In this document: piece by piece, positions 1 to 10,097 of the stretch
Position numbering within the stretch: the first letter of the stretch is position 1
How the letters are laid out: each line of letters starts with the position of its first letter
Assembly: GCA_024707265.1 (NCBI GenBank)
Contig: JANQAB010000008.1
Location: 62,001-126,000, forward strand
Direction of reading: 5' to 3'
DNA: 64,000 nucleotides
Origin: Sporocytophaga sp.
GTDB lineage: Bacteria > Bacteroidota > Bacteroidia > Cytophagales > Cytophagaceae
Notes under the pieces: model-generated
Databases searched by the model: none
Told to the model about the DNA's origin: nothing
What the model saw: the letters and a program-made list of their open reading frames with translations, nothing else
Program-made: the position numbers and the translations under genes

Positions 1-2354
1 AGTTGCATCTTACCCGCTTCAATTTTAGAAAGATCTAGTATGTCATTCAGAATGGTCAGAAGTGTTTCTGAAGACTTCTTGATGGTCTGAACATACTTTC
101 TCTGTTCTTCATTGAGATGAGAATCAAATAATAGGTCAATCACCCCGATGATTCCGTTCATCGGTGTCCTGATTTCATGACTCATGTTGGCGAGGAAACT
201 TTCTTTTACTTTCAGAGATCTCTCTGCAATTTCCTTAGCTTTAAGCAATTCTTCTGAAGCCTTTTTCAGATAAGTAATATCTCTGGCTACACCATCTACC
301 GCAATAGGCTTGCCTTCTTTGTTATAGATAAGCCTGATATTTGAAATGGATTGAATTACAGATCCATCTTTGAGTACCAGGTTGTTCTCATAGTTTCGGA
401 TCGTGCCGGTACGCAGCAATTGTTTTACAAGCGCTGTTTGTTTTTTAGGACTAACGTAAAACTCTGTTATATGTCTTCCAATGATCTGATCCTGGCTGTA
501 CCCGCTTAGCTCACATCCGGACGGACTTATCATATTGATCCTGCCATGCACGTCCGTTCTGTAATAAATGTCCTGGAAGGATTCAAATATATTACGGAAC
601 TTCTCTTCGCTCTCCTGTAGTGCTATTTCCCAATGTTTCTTTTCAGTAATATCATGTGAAATACCGGAAACCTCTTCTATTCGTCCATCCGGAAGGAAAA
701 TAGGATTCAGGAAAGTCTCTCTCCATGTTTCCCTTCCGTCAATGATGGTGCGGGCTTCAAAGTGTTGTTGTTTGCCTTCAAAAGCTTCTTTATATCTTGC
801 ATTGACGAAATCATGATAGATATCGTCTGAAAGCATTAATATTTTAGGCTTTTCAGAGGCCTGGTCCAATTCGGGGTAAGAACCAAATTTTCTCTTAATA
901 GCTTCAGCGTAGTTTCTGTTGAATGAGGTAAGGCCTCTTTGTCTGTTAACAGACCATATAAGGTGAGAGCTGCTTTCAAAAATTGAATTTAATCTGGCAG
1001 TTTGCTCAAGGATCTTTTCTTCGTTTCTCTTTCTTTCAATTGCAATGGCTATCTGCCCTGAAATAAAGTCCAGAAGGTCAAGATGCCTTCTCTTGAATTT
1101 ATTTCTGTCACTATGACTTTTTACTGCAATGACCCCAATGGTACGGTTTTCCAGGCGTAAAGGTACTCCCAGCCAGATTTTGGGTACCGGACCCATTAAT
1201 TCTACTTTACCCGAAGCTGCCAGTTCGTGAATGTCTTCTTCATATAGAAAAGTAGGTTTGTCATTAAATAGTGAAAATTCTGTTAAACCTTTTCCGACAA
1301 TCCTTTTTTGGGTAGTAATTCTATTCCCGAAATTTTCGTCAACATAGTAAGGAAAATTGAGGTAGTTTTTATCCTTGTCATAAAGCGCAACATGGAAGTT
1401 ATTAACAGCAATGATAGTCTTGAGCTCCTGGTGGATATTGTAAAGGAGAGATTCAAGGTTGTTGCTGCTTATAGTAAGGTTGGCAATTTTGTAATAAAGA
1501 GTAACTCCTCTTTCAGCCCTTATTCTTTCTGTATTGTCATGAAATATACCTCTGAATGCTATAGGCTTTTCCTTCTCATATCGAACGTTTACGCTACCAA
1601 TAACATGAATGGATTTACCAGCTTTGGTAGTAAAAACAGTCTCAATTTTGTCTCCTTTTTCTCCGCTTAATATTTTTTGTAAATGATCAAAGGTGGCTTG
1701 CTGGTAATCTTTATGAACAATATCCTTAAAATTAAGACTTGTGATTTCTTCGTCTACATAACCAAGGGTATTCTTCCATGCATTGTTTACAAAAATAATA
1801 TCACCTTCAAGAGAAAATACCTGAATAAGGTCATTGGCATTTTCAAAAAGATCGTGAAGTTGCTCATTACTTTCTTTTAATGCTTTAATTACCCTCTTTT
1901 TTTCTGTTACATCTTCTCCTACGAGAGTGGTTTCAGAAAGCTTTCCATCCGTGTTGTTTTGTATCAAAACCTGAAATCTGACTGTTCTGACCTGTCCGTC
2001 TTTGGCTATGATTTTTCTCTTGATATTATTAAAAAGCTGTCCATTCTCTATAAGGCTGAAAATCCCCCGGTCATCCTGGCCTTTACCTTTATGAACAATG
2101 CTGGTCCATTCCTTCCCTAAAAGGGCTTCTTTCGAAAAGCCCAGAAACTCGGCAAAAGTGTGGTTGCAATAGGCAATTTTCCCATCCTGGTTGATAGTCA
2201 GAGCAAATAGGGTAATTTTTTCCAGGGCATTACGAAAGTTCAGGTCAATTTCCGGTAGTTTTTTATCCGATTGCTTTTCAATTAAATTTATTTTATCCTG
2301 AAGCTTCAGGATCTCCGCAGCTAATTCTTCTCTCGATTTATTTTCTAATTCCAT
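1..2354 (-). CDS. Multi-PAS/GAF sensor histidine kinase (3' end missing)
   Basis: The reading frame is open from an ATG at 2354 to the window edge, giving 784 residues with no stop. My reading of the translation gives, in order: a short coiled N-terminus, two PAS domains (about residues 40-280), a GAF domain (about 285-430), two further PAS domains (about 445-690), then a HisKA dimerisation domain. The phospho-acceptor H-box reads [12 protein letters not shown] near plus positions 165-190, with the histidine codon at 177-179. The PAS segments end in DVTEKK- and DITEKK-like motifs, typical of PAS/PAC tails. The HATPase and any receiver domain lie outside the window. No transmembrane segment is visible, so it is probably a cytosolic redox, ligand or energy sensor of a two-component or hybrid phosphorelay. 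Nothing in the neighbourhood identifies the signal or partner. Confidence 0.9.
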   Translation of the reverse strand, partial: MELENKSREELAAEILKLQDKINLIEKQSDKKLPEIDLNFRNALEKITLFALTINQDGKIAYCNHTFAEFLGFSKEALLGKEWTSIVHKGKGQDDRGIFSLIENGQLFNNIKRKIIAKDGQVRTVRFQVLIQNNTDGKLSETTLVGEDVTEKKRVIKALKESNEQLHDLFENANDLIQVFSLEGDIIFVNNAWKNTLGYVDEEITSLNFKDIVHKDYQQATFDHLQKILSGEKGDKIETVFTTKAGKSIHVIGSVNVRYEKEKPIAFRGIFHDNTERIRAERGVTLYYKIANLTISSNNLESLLYNIHQELKTIIAVNNFHVALYDKDKNYLNFPYYVDENFGNRITTQKRIVGKGLTEFSLFNDKPTFLYEEDIHELAASGKVELMGPVPKIWLGVPLRLENRTIGVIAVKSHSDRNKFKRRHLDLLDFISGQIAIAIERKRNEEKILEQTARLNSIFESSSHLIWSVNRQRGLTSFNRNYAEAIKRKFGSYPELDQASEKPKILMLSDDIYHDFVNARYKEAFEGKQQHFEARTIIDGRETWRETFLNPIFLPDGRIEEVSGISHDITEKKHWEIALQESEEKFRNIFESFQDIYYRTDVHGRINMISPSGCELSGYSQDQIIGRHITEFYVSPKKQTALVKQLLRTGTIRNYENNLVLKDGSVIQSISNIRLIYNKEGKPIAVDGVARDITYLKKASEELLKAKEIAERSLKVKESFLANMSHEIRTPMNGIIGVIDLLFDSHLNEEQRKYVQTIKKSSETLLTILNDILDLSKIEAGKMQ

Positions 2355-2549
2355 GGATACTCAGAGGATGGATCGACTTAAACAAATATAATCAATTTGA
2401 GCTATAAAATCTTTTTTAGGCCAAAAAGCCGGTGTTTGTAATAGCTTGGTTTTTAGTGTATTTTAAGTGTATGCCTTAAAAATTATTTTTCAATTAATTT
2501 ATCTTACAATAATTCAGGCTACAATTTTTAATTTGCAAAAAAATAGGCA

Positions 2550-3644
2550 ATGGCCAGAATCATTTTTACGGTAACAAACGATCTTTCCTACGATCAAAGA
2601 ATGCAAAGGATTTCATCCACATTGGCTAAAGCCGGGCACTCTGTTCTTCTGGTAGGCAGGAAAAGAAAAAAATCTATAAAATTAAAACAACAACTGTTTG
2701 AGCAAAAGAGACTTGATTGTTTTTTTGAAAACGGAAAGCTTTTTTATCTGGAGTATAACTTTCGTCTTTTATTATTTCTTATGTCCCAAAAGGCGGATAT
2801 TATTTGTGCTATAGATCTCGATACAATTCTTCCCTGTTATCTTGTTGCCAAGATAAAAAGTAAGCCTTTGGTGTACGACGCCCATGAGTTATTCACAGAG
2901 GTAATTGAAGTGGTCAGAAGGCCTCTTGTAAGGTCTATGTGGCTGAAGCTTGAAAGTTATATTGTTCCGAGAGTAAAGTATTCATATACAGTGAGTGAGG
3001 GGGTGAAAAGGATTTTTGAAAAAAGGTATCCCGGGGTTGGTTTTTCTTTGATCAGAAATCTTCCTATGTACATGCCTGTTGATCCTGAAACATCAAAAGA
3101 AAAATACATAGTCTATGCAGGGGCAGTAAATGAAGGAAGAGGTATAGAACAAATGCTCGATGCAATGCCTGAAATCAATAGCAACCTTTATATCTGCGGA
3201 GATGGTGAAATGTTGGAAAGCATGAAGGCTAAGACAAAAGATATGAATCTGGATGGTAAAGTGAAGTTTTTGGGATATGTAGAGCCTGAAAAATTAAAGG
3301 AAATTATACGTGGAGCCTATGCAGGTGTATTGCTTTTAGAAAACAAGGGTGCTAGTTACTATTATTCCCTTGCCAATAAATTTTTCGATTACATGATGGC
3401 TGGGATACCGCAGGTAACTATAAATTTTCCCGAATACAAACATCTGAATGACGAGTATTCCTTCGCTTTGCTGGTTGATCTTAAACATGAAGAAATAGTA
3501 AAGGCTTTCAATAGATTACTTAACGAGCCTGAACTTTATAATCAAATGAAACAGAATGCTTTAAAAGCAAGAGAAGTTTTCAATTGGGAAAAAGAATCAG
3601 AAATACTGGTAGATTTTTATAAAAGGGTAGAAAGTGCAAAGTAA
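2550..3644 (+). CDS. Glycosyltransferase family 4 (GT-B fold)
   Basis: This 364-aa protein has the two-domain GT-B layout. The N-terminal half starts MARIIFTVTNDLSYDQRMQR and holds YDAHELFTEV, common in GT4 acceptor-binding domains. The C-terminal half contains GAVNEGRGIEQML and ICGDGEMLE, followed by a sugar-nucleotide site around YYYSLANKFFDYMMAGIP that carries the EX7E-like region in a relaxed form. No signal peptide is present, so it probably acts at the cytoplasmic face on lipid-linked or surface glycan intermediates. Its 3' end overlaps the GTG start of miaA by 11 bp, so the two are probably co-transcribed. Donor and acceptor cannot be assigned from sequence. Confidence 0.85.
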   Translation: MARIIFTVTNDLSYDQRMQRISSTLAKAGHSVLLVGRKRKKSIKLKQQLFEQKRLDCFFENGKLFYLEYNFRLLLFLMSQKADIICAIDLDTILPCYLVAKIKSKPLVYDAHELFTEVIEVVRRPLVRSMWLKLESYIVPRVKYSYTVSEGVKRIFEKRYPGVGFSLIRNLPMYMPVDPETSKEKYIVYAGAVNEGRGIEQMLDAMPEINSNLYICGDGEMLESMKAKTKDMNLDGKVKFLGYVEPEKLKEIIRGAYAGVLLLENKGASYYYSLANKFFDYMMAGIPQVTINFPEYKHLNDEYSFALLVDLKHEEIVKAFNRLLNEPELYNQMKQNALKAREVFNWEKESEILVDFYKRVESAK

Positions 3645-4551
3645 ATATCTGATCGTGATTGCAGGACCTACCGCAGTCGGTAAAACTGATCTTTGTGTCG
3701 AACTGGCAAAGTATTTTAACGTTCCGGTAATATCAGCTGATTCAAGACAATTCTTCAAAGAATTGAGCATTGGAACAGCTAAACCCGTTACTGCTGAAAT
3801 GCAAGGTGTTGTTCATTATTTTATTGATAGTCATTCTATTGCAGAGCCATTTAATGCTGGTGCATACTCTGAGGAAGCTTTAAAATTAATAGAGCATCTG
3901 TTTATTGAAAAGGATTATTTGATTCTTACAGGTGGTTCAGGATTATATCTCAAGGCAGTTTGTGAGGGGTTTGACGAAATGCCTGAGATAGAAGAGGGGA
4001 CGAGGAATCAGCTGGTTTCAGAATATGCAGATAAAGGACTTTTACCTTTGCTGGAAGAATTAAAGATGTCTGATCCTGTCTATTATGAGCAGGTCGACAA
4101 AGCCAATCACCAAAGAATACTTAGGGCTCTTGAAGTGATCAGAAGTACAGGTATTCCGTTTTCTTTTTACAGAAAAAATGAAAAAGCATCCAGAAATTTT
4201 AATACTATAAAAATTGGACTGGAGCGGCCAAGAGAAGAATTATATGAAAGAATTAATAGCCGGATGGATCTGATGTTGGAAGCCGGACTGGAAGCGGAGG
4301 TGAAGGCTTTAATACCATATAAAAACATGAATGCATTGCAAACAGTAGGGTATAAAGAGGTTTTTGATTTTTTTGATGGAATTTATGACCGTGAAGAAAT
4401 GATTCGTTTATTGAAGCGAAATTCCAGAAGGTATGCAAAGCGTCAGTTAACTTGGTTTAAAAAGGATAAAGAATATCGCTGGTTTAATCCGGTACAGAAA
4501 GTTGAGATTATTGATTTTATTAAAGCTGAAAGCGGAAGGCAGAAAGCTTAA
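3634..4551 (+). CDS. miaA: tRNA dimethylallyltransferase
   Basis: MiaA transfers a dimethylallyl group to N6 of A37 in tRNAs that read UNN codons, the first step to i6A, ms2i6A and io6A. The 305-aa length fits the family. Residues 11-18 form the P-loop (GPTAVGKT). DSRQFF and GTAKP follow as substrate-contact motifs, and TVGYKEV lies in the C-terminal domain. The start is GTG at 3634, inside the end of the upstream glycosyltransferase, in a different frame. The window also encodes miaE (55447), which hydroxylates the MiaA product, and mtaB (63198), a methylthiotransferase acting on t6A rather than i6A. Confidence 0.96.
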   Translation: MQSKYLIVIAGPTAVGKTDLCVELAKYFNVPVISADSRQFFKELSIGTAKPVTAEMQGVVHYFIDSHSIAEPFNAGAYSEEALKLIEHLFIEKDYLILTGGSGLYLKAVCEGFDEMPEIEEGTRNQLVSEYADKGLLPLLEELKMSDPVYYEQVDKANHQRILRALEVIRSTGIPFSFYRKNEKASRNFNTIKIGLERPREELYERINSRMDLMLEAGLEAEVKALIPYKNMNALQTVGYKEVFDFFDGIYDREEMIRLLKRNSRRYAKRQLTWFKKDKEYRWFNPVQKVEIIDFIKAESGRQKA

Positions 4552-4748
4552 AGTTATTAAGGATGAATAAGAAACTTTCTCTAAAAAATATCCTGTAGAG
4601 CCGCCATGCATTGTGTCTTTACTATCCCTGCAGTACGGGCACTTTTATTTGCCGGACACTATAAACGAAAAACATTATTGTCATAATATTTCCCATCGAC
4701 GTTCTTTATAACAGTTTTGGGGCCAGGCATTGCTTCTCTGCGCATAAC

Positions 4749-4775
4749 AAAAAAGCCCCTATTCGGGGCTTTTTT
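4749..4775. terminator. Bidirectional rho-independent terminator between miaA and pfkA
   Basis: A perfect stem of A6-GCCCC paired with GGGGC-T6 around a 5-nt loop lies directly after the convergent 3' ends. It has T runs in both directions, so it can serve pfkA on the minus strand and miaA on the plus strand. The sequence between 4552 and 4748 shows no convincing gene. Confidence 0.85.
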
Positions 4776-4776
4776 A

Positions 4777-5781
4777 TTATAAAATTTCTCCTTCAATGTT
4801 GTGGTATTTTCTACCATTCAATATCTCAACGATACGGATAAGCTCTTTGTTAATTGGCTTTCTTTTGGTAATAGTATCTTTGAATGGAGTATAACACAAT
4901 GTTCTGTTGATTACACCAGCCATCACATTGGTTTTGCCTTTTATTAATCCTTCAACAGCGCCAAGTCCTAATCTGCTTGCAAGCACTCTGTCTGCAGCTG
5001 TCGGAGCCCCACCTCTTTGTACGTGACCTAGAGTAGTTACTTTTGCATCAAGTTCAGGAAGTTCTTTTTTTACTTTATCCGCGATATTCTGAGCTCTTCC
5101 TACTTCATGCCCTTCTGCAACTATAATAATATGAGAAGATTTAGACTGGCTTGTTCCGTGTTTTAGCTTCTGGATTACTTCTTTTATGGAGTTTTTACTT
5201 TCAGGCATTACAGACATTTCCGCTCCACCTGCAATAGCAGATCTAACCGCAATATAGCCGGTATCACGACCCATTACTTCAATGAAGAATATTCTTTCGT
5301 GAGCATCTGCAGTATCTCTGATTCTGTCTATCGCTGAAAGAGCAGTATTTACTGCAGTATCATAACCGATAGTGAAATCCGTACCATAAAGGTCATTATC
5401 TATTGTTCCGGGAGCCCCAACGCAAGGTATCTGGAATTCATTGTAAAAAATTTCCGCACCGGTAAATGTTCCGTTTCCTCCAATTCCCACTAATCCGTCG
5501 ATACCAAATTTTTTAATATTCTCGTAGGCTTTCTTTCTTCCCTCCGCAGTTCTGAATTCTTCACTTCTGGCTGATTTTAAGATAGTTCCACCTCTCTGAA
5601 TGATGTTACTTACCGATCTGTCATCCATTTCGATAAGGTTACCGTGGATCATTCCGTCATAACCTTTCAAAATTCCATATACTTCTAAACCAAAGTAATG
5701 CGCTGATCTAACTACAGCTCTTATACAAGCGTTCATACCTGGTGCATCACCACCGGAAGTGAAAACCGCAATTCTCTTCAT
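4777..5781 (-). CDS. pfkA: ATP-dependent 6-phosphofructokinase
   Basis: PfkA phosphorylates fructose 6-phosphate to fructose 1,6-bisphosphate in glycolysis. The 334-aa length is slightly above the usual 320 of bacterial enzymes. The nucleotide-binding motif SGGDAPGMN is at residues 9-17, and the catalytic motif PGTIDND at 124-130 includes the proton-acceptor Asp. The MGRDTGYIA motif binds substrate, and GGAEMSVMPE follows. The phosphate-loop motif reads GGNGT at 101-105, whereas most family members have GGDGS/T there. In the E. coli enzyme that Asp helps to position Mg-ATP, so Asn here is noteworthy. It is a single gene with a long AT-rich upstream region and a terminator directly downstream. 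Confidence 0.95.
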   Translation of the reverse strand: MKRIAVFTSGGDAPGMNACIRAVVRSAHYFGLEVYGILKGYDGMIHGNLIEMDDRSVSNIIQRGGTILKSARSEEFRTAEGRKKAYENIKKFGIDGLVGIGGNGTFTGAEIFYNEFQIPCVGAPGTIDNDLYGTDFTIGYDTAVNTALSAIDRIRDTADAHERIFFIEVMGRDTGYIAVRSAIAGGAEMSVMPESKNSIKEVIQKLKHGTSQSKSSHIIIVAEGHEVGRAQNIADKVKKELPELDAKVTTLGHVQRGGAPTAADRVLASRLGLGAVEGLIKGKTNVMAGVINRTLCYTPFKDTITKRKPINKELIRIVEILNGRKYHNIEGEIL

Positions 5782-6469
5782 ACTTTATAACCTATATTTT
5801 CTGGGTCAATTTTAAGAAAAATTTTTATGTTTTTAAAATCCTTGTAATATAACAATCGATAAATCTGAAATTTCATACCAATTATATATACTCAAGGTCA
5901 ATTTTTTAAGCCTTAACGAATGTGTCTAAATAAAATTGAAAAATCAAACTATTCTTAAAAAATAAGATAAGTATATAATTTTATGGTTTTGTCTCCCCAT
6001 TTACTCTTCATTTTATAAAAAAGATCTCCAATAGTCATGATTTATGGAATTTTAATTGAATATTTTCTTTTTTTTTTAAGTTCGAGGATTATTAAAAATA
6101 TTCAAAAAACACTTCGAAATAAGTTAAATAGTTGGTAAGTAATAATATAATGTTTTTTTGATTATTGCTTTGGCGGAATATAGGATTATATTATTTAAAA
6201 TTTTTAAATAGGTTTTTTAACGATAATGAGAAAAGGCGATTAGTGACTAAATCGTCAATAACCTTTGAGTAAAATGTAAAATATATATTATCTTTCGGGG
6301 ATTAAATAATATGATTTTTTGTTAAAATAAGATTCAACGGAGTCTTTGTTAGATTATACAATATATCCTTCAAATAGTCCGTCACACAAAAGCTTAGGTG
6401 AAAAATTAAGCTCTATTCTGAATCTGAAAACTTGAATCAAAGACAAAGAAAAGTAAATAAGTATTGAAT
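5782..6469. other. Long AT-rich intergenic region between divergent genes
   Basis: This stretch of nearly 700 bases separates the divergent pfkA and SDR epimerase genes. It is very AT-rich and has no open frame with coding character on either strand. It should hold two divergent promoters, but I find no exact TAnnTTTG element at a convincing distance from either start. No repeat or hairpin of note was seen. Confidence 0.6.
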
Positions 6470-7531
6470 ATGAATATAGCCATAATTACGGGTTCTGCCG
6501 GATTAATAGGAAGCGAAGCGGTTGGTTTTTTTAGTGATAAATTCGATCTGATAGTAGGAATAGATAATGATATGAGGCAGTATTTTTTTGGCAAAAATGC
6601 TTCTACCACTTGGAACAGACAAAGGCTGGAAACTACTTATCAAAATTATACTCACCACGCTCTTGATATCAGGAATCAGGAAGAATTAGATAAGCTTTTT
6701 GCTCAGTATGGAAAAGATATAAAACTGGTTTTGCATACAGCAGCGCAACCAAGCCACGACTGGGCTGCAAAAGAGCCGTTTACTGATTTCTCGGTAAATG
6801 CTAATGGTACTCTGAATATGTTAGAGATGACCAGAAAATATTGTGCAGACGCAGTTTTTATTTTCACCTCTACTAATAAAGTGTATGGAGACACTCCAAA
6901 TTTTCTGCCTCTCGTAGAATTGGAAAATAGATGGGAAATAAGCGAAGAACATCCGTATTTCAAAAATGGAATAGATGAGCATATGACTATTGACCAGTCA
7001 ACACATTCTATTTTTGGAGTTTCAAAAGTAGCTGCTGATATACTGGTTCAGGAGTATGGCAGATATTTTGGAATGAAAACAGGTGTTTTCAGAGGTGGCT
7101 GCCTTACTGGGCCTAACCACTCTGGTACACAGCTACATGGTTTTCTTTCCTATCTGATGAAATGTGCAATTACGGGGGAGCATTATACAATCTTTGGATA
7201 CAAAGGAAAACAAGTCAGAGATAACATACACAGTTTTGATCTGATTAATATGTTCTGGCATTTTTATCAGAATCCTCGTCAGGGAGAAGTATATAACGCA
7301 GGAGGAGGAAGATTTGCCAACTGTTCAATGAAAGAAGCGATTGTGATTTGTGAAGAAATTACAGGAAAGAAAATGAATTATTCCTATTCAGAAAATTCAC
7401 GTGTAGGCGATCATATCTGGTATATTAGCGATTTGTCAAAATTTAAAAATCACTATCCGGACTGGAATTATAAATATGATTTGACAAATACGCTGGAAGA
7501 AATTTTCAATGGCTTAAAAAGCAGGATATAA
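6470..7531 (+). CDS. NAD-dependent epimerase/dehydratase of the CDP-paratose 2-epimerase-like group
   Basis: An extended short-chain dehydrogenase of 353 residues from the ATG at 6470; a TTG two codons upstream is possible but less likely. The Rossmann motif [10 protein letters not shown] lies at the N-terminus, and [12 protein letters not shown] follows as the SDR catalytic strand. In place of the usual YxxxK, the active site reads HSIFGVSK, so the catalytic Tyr position is Phe while the Lys is kept. My recollection is that homologues of this WcaG-like group share the Phe. [13 protein letters not shown] lines the sugar pocket. It probably acts on a nucleotide-linked sugar for surface polysaccharide. 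It stands at the left edge of the glycan island and its stop codon almost touches the corrected stop of the convergent GT4. Confidence 0.8.
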   Translation: MNIAIITGSAGLIGSEAVGFFSDKFDLIVGIDNDMRQYFFGKNASTTWNRQRLETTYQNYTHHALDIRNQEELDKLFAQYGKDIKLVLHTAAQPSHDWAAKEPFTDFSVNANGTLNMLEMTRKYCADAVFIFTSTNKVYGDTPNFLPLVELENRWEISEEHPYFKNGIDEHMTIDQSTHSIFGVSKVAADILVQEYGRYFGMKTGVFRGGCLTGPNHSGTQLHGFLSYLMKCAITGEHYTIFGYKGKQVRDNIHSFDLINMFWHFYQNPRQGEVYNAGGGRFANCSMKEAIVICEEITGKKMNYSYSENSRVGDHIWYISDLSKFKNHYPDWNYKYDLTNTLEEIFNGLKSRI

Positions 7532-8705
7532 TCATTGGTAATAGCGGATTATGTGATCCGCTATTACTTGATACGCTGTTATTTCCATTTTATACAACTG
7601 GTCAGCAAGTATTATTGACTCTTTTTTTCTTACTTTCTACCTCTTCCGGTGAAATATTCTCAGTAAAGTTGATCAATTGATTTTTTAAATCTTTATCAAT
7701 ATCAATAAGCCAGGATGCTTTCTGGAGCATAAACCAGGTGTCTGCTTCCTCGTTTCCATAAAATAATACAGTGCCCCCGGTACATATTGAGCTAATTGCT
7801 TTAGAAGGAACAGCAGTATGATTAAACTCAGGGAGCAAACTTACCAGATGGATGTCTATATAATGTAGCTGACTTCTTGGAACATTTTTAAGCATTGTTA
7901 TACCAGCTTTTCCTTTCGCATACTCTTGTACTTCAGAAGCTTTTGGGCCGTATACCGCTAAAATTAAATGGTGTGTATCCGGATTGAAGCTATCAATAAA
8001 TGCTTTCAGAAATTCTTTGGAATGGGGAGCTCCCAGATTGCCACAATAACCAAAATAAATTTTTCCATCTTCTTTTTTCCATTCGGGAATTTGTATGTCT
8101 TTTTCATAATCTGTAAAGACGCCACATGGCAATACTGTAACAAGAGGGGAGCTTTTATAATTTGTCAGGATATATTCCGCTTGTTTTGGGCCCAATGAAA
8201 CAAGTAATTCAGGTTTATTATTGTAAGTGATGTATCTGATAATTTTATAAAGCAAAGAATCATTTTTCATTTTCTTGTTCGCTACAAAAGCCTCTGGAAA
8301 TAAATCCATTGACCAGAATATCCACTTTATGCGAAATAACCCGAAAAAAATGGATGCCCAAAAAGGCAATAAAGGTGGGCTGGTCATGCAAATGACAGGT
8401 CCTTTTTTTACAAAAAGGGTTTTAATTATCAAAAATAAACCATCAAGAAAACCGGCAAGAGATTTCAAAGCTTCATTTTTACCTTTGTATAAAGTTGGAA
8501 TTGAAACGATTTTTCCAATGGGAGATCTCACCGCTCCTCCGCCGTCATCACTTCGCAGTACATGGATTATTTGTACCTGTATGTTGTATTGATCAATCAG
8601 GTATTTAGCGAGGTCCCAGGCAGATTCACCTGTTATGCCAGGATTGGGAGGATAGTGTCTGTTTACAATTGTTACCCACTTCTCTTTTCTTCGATTATCA
8701 GACAT
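7532..8705 (-). CDS. Glycosyltransferase family 4, frameshifted near the C-terminus
   Basis: The gene starts at ATG 8705. The N-terminal domain holds NRHYPPNPGITGESAWDLAK, characteristic of WbuB-like GT4 enzymes that begin glycan assembly on nucleotide sugars. The C-terminal domain contains GYCGNLGAPHS and HYIDIHLVSLLPEF. As sequenced, the frame stops at 7602. Removing one base from the seven-T run at 7622-7628 (A7 on the coding strand) extends it by about 24 residues to a stop at 7532, for about 390 residues. The extension reads like protein, so the shift is probably an artefact. It is convergent with the SDR epimerase, and lies back to back with the legionaminate operon, separated by a 344-bp region. 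Confidence 0.8.
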
Positions 8706-9049
8706 AATTAATTAAATATACTTTTGTAAATTACCATGAGTCTCTGAACGCAAAGGTAATACATTTCCTTAAAAGTAATTTGAGTGATGAAAATCCTTGA
8801 ATTTGTTCTTGGTTTTCCGGAGTCATTTTTATCAGAGCAAAAGAATTGGATTCTGTGGGGAATGAAGAATGAATTAAAATTCGGATAGAAGAGCGAATTT
8901 TATTCAAAATTTGTAAGTTTACTTTCTTACAAAGGGAGAACTTGCGAGCATTGAATTCCTTTGCTGAGGTTTGAAACAATTCAAATTGGGAAGATAGTTC
9001 ACCTTATAAATCTAATTAAACATTTTTAAGTCAATAGTTTAAAGATAAA
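8706..9049. other. Divergent promoter region upstream of the legionaminate operon
   Basis: This gap separates the GT4 gene on the minus strand from legB on the plus strand. It must contain both promoters, but no exact TAnnTTTG is found near either start. A short inverted repeat, TTTGTAAG with an 8-nt loop and CTTACAAA, lies at 8910-8933 and could be an operator or a chance hairpin. No coding potential was recognised. Confidence 0.5.
8910..8933. repeat. 8-bp inverted repeat in the island's divergent promoter region
   Basis: Two perfect 8-base arms (TTTGTAAG and CTTACAAA) flank an 8-nt spacer. It lies roughly midway between the two divergent start codons, the position expected for a regulator site. 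There is no supporting regulator gene, so function is a guess. Confidence 0.35.
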
Positions 9050-10048
9050 ATGGAGTTAAAAAATAAGAAAGTCCTGATTACGGGAGCGGACGGGTTTATC
9101 GGAAGTCATCTGGTTGAAAGGTTATTGGAAGAAGGTTGCAAGGTCAGGGCATTTGTATATTATAACTCCTTTAACTCCTGGGGATGGCTTGATTCATTTC
9201 CTAAAGAAAAACTCTCACAACTTGAAATAGTTGCTGGAGATATAAGAGATCCGCATGGAGTAAAAAATGCAATGAAAGATATCGAAGTCGTTTTTCACCT
9301 TGCAGCGCTTATCGCTATCCCTTACAGTTACCATTCTCCGGATACTTATATCGATACCAATGTGAAAGGCACTTTGAATATAGTTCAGGCTGCGAAAGAG
9401 CTTGGTGTTGAGAGGGTATTGGTTACCTCAACATCGGAGGTGTACGGAACTGCCCTTTATGTTCCTATAGATGAGAAACATGCTCGCCAGGGACAATCTC
9501 CTTATTCTGCAACCAAAATTGGTGCAGATTACATAGCGGATTCATTTTACAGAAGCTTTGGTGTGCCTGTAACTATTGTGCGTCCATTTAATACTTATGG
9601 TCCCAGGCAGTCGGCACGGGCTGTAATTCCTACAATTATCACCCAATTGCTTGCAGGTAAAAATGAGATCAAACTTGGTTCTCTGCATCCGACAAGGGAT
9701 TTATTATTTGTTAAGGATACGGCAAAAGGATTTATTGAAATTGCAAAGTCTGATGCAGCCATTGGCGAAGAGGTGAACATAGCAATGCAGGAAGAGATTT
9801 CTGTTGGAGATTTAGCACAAAAGCTGATAAACCAGATTAATGGGAACGCAAAGATTATTACGGACGAGCAGCGATTCAGACCTGAAAAAAGCGAGGTAGA
9901 ACGCTTATTCGGTAGCAACAGGAAAATTAAAGAGCTTACAAGCTGGAAGCCTGACTATACGTTAGATTCAGGATTAGCAGAAACTATTAAGTGGTTTTCT
10001 GAAGCATCTAATCTGGCCAGATATAAGACTGATATCTACAATATTTAA
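9050..10048 (+). CDS. legB: Nucleotide-sugar 4,6-dehydratase, legionaminate pathway
   Basis: LegB-type enzymes use bound NAD to convert a nucleotide-linked GlcNAc to its 4-keto-6-deoxy form, the first committed step to legionaminic acid. The 332-aa extended SDR has the GADGFIGSH Rossmann motif near the N-terminus, a TSTSEVYG catalytic strand that includes the Glu typical of dehydratases, and an intact YSATK active site. Downstream lie an aminotransferase, acetyltransferase, NeuB-, NeuC- and NeuA-like genes in pathway order. That order is what distinguishes this from a generic epimerase. It is the first gene of the operon, with 49 bp to legC. Confidence 0.88.
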   Translation: MELKNKKVLITGADGFIGSHLVERLLEEGCKVRAFVYYNSFNSWGWLDSFPKEKLSQLEIVAGDIRDPHGVKNAMKDIEVVFHLAALIAIPYSYHSPDTYIDTNVKGTLNIVQAAKELGVERVLVTSTSEVYGTALYVPIDEKHARQGQSPYSATKIGADYIADSFYRSFGVPVTIVRPFNTYGPRQSARAVIPTIITQLLAGKNEIKLGSLHPTRDLLFVKDTAKGFIEIAKSDAAIGEEVNIAMQEEISVGDLAQKLINQINGNAKIITDEQRFRPEKSEVERLFGSNRKIKELTSWKPDYTLDSGLAETIKWFSEASNLARYKTDIYNI

Positions 10049-10097
10049 TTTTAAAGCAAGTAAATTGAAATAAGCTTCTCAGAAGCAATTCTAAAAA

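Noticed and set aside
1308-1880. Plus-strand frames opposite the histidine kinase
   Set aside because: They are antisense shadows; the minus-strand frame carries clear PAS and GAF motifs.
4552-4748. Possible degenerate gene fragment between miaA and pfkA
   Set aside because: No frame gives a recognisable motif and the stretch is too short.
7538-7567. Perfect 12-bp hairpin that looked like a terminator between the SDR and GT4 genes
   Set aside because: After correcting the seven-T run the hairpin lies within the GT4 coding end, and it has no T tract.
8731-8979. Minus-strand 82-codon frame in the region upstream of legB
   Set aside because: Lies in a divergent promoter region, shows no domain-like composition and has no promoter or neighbour support.
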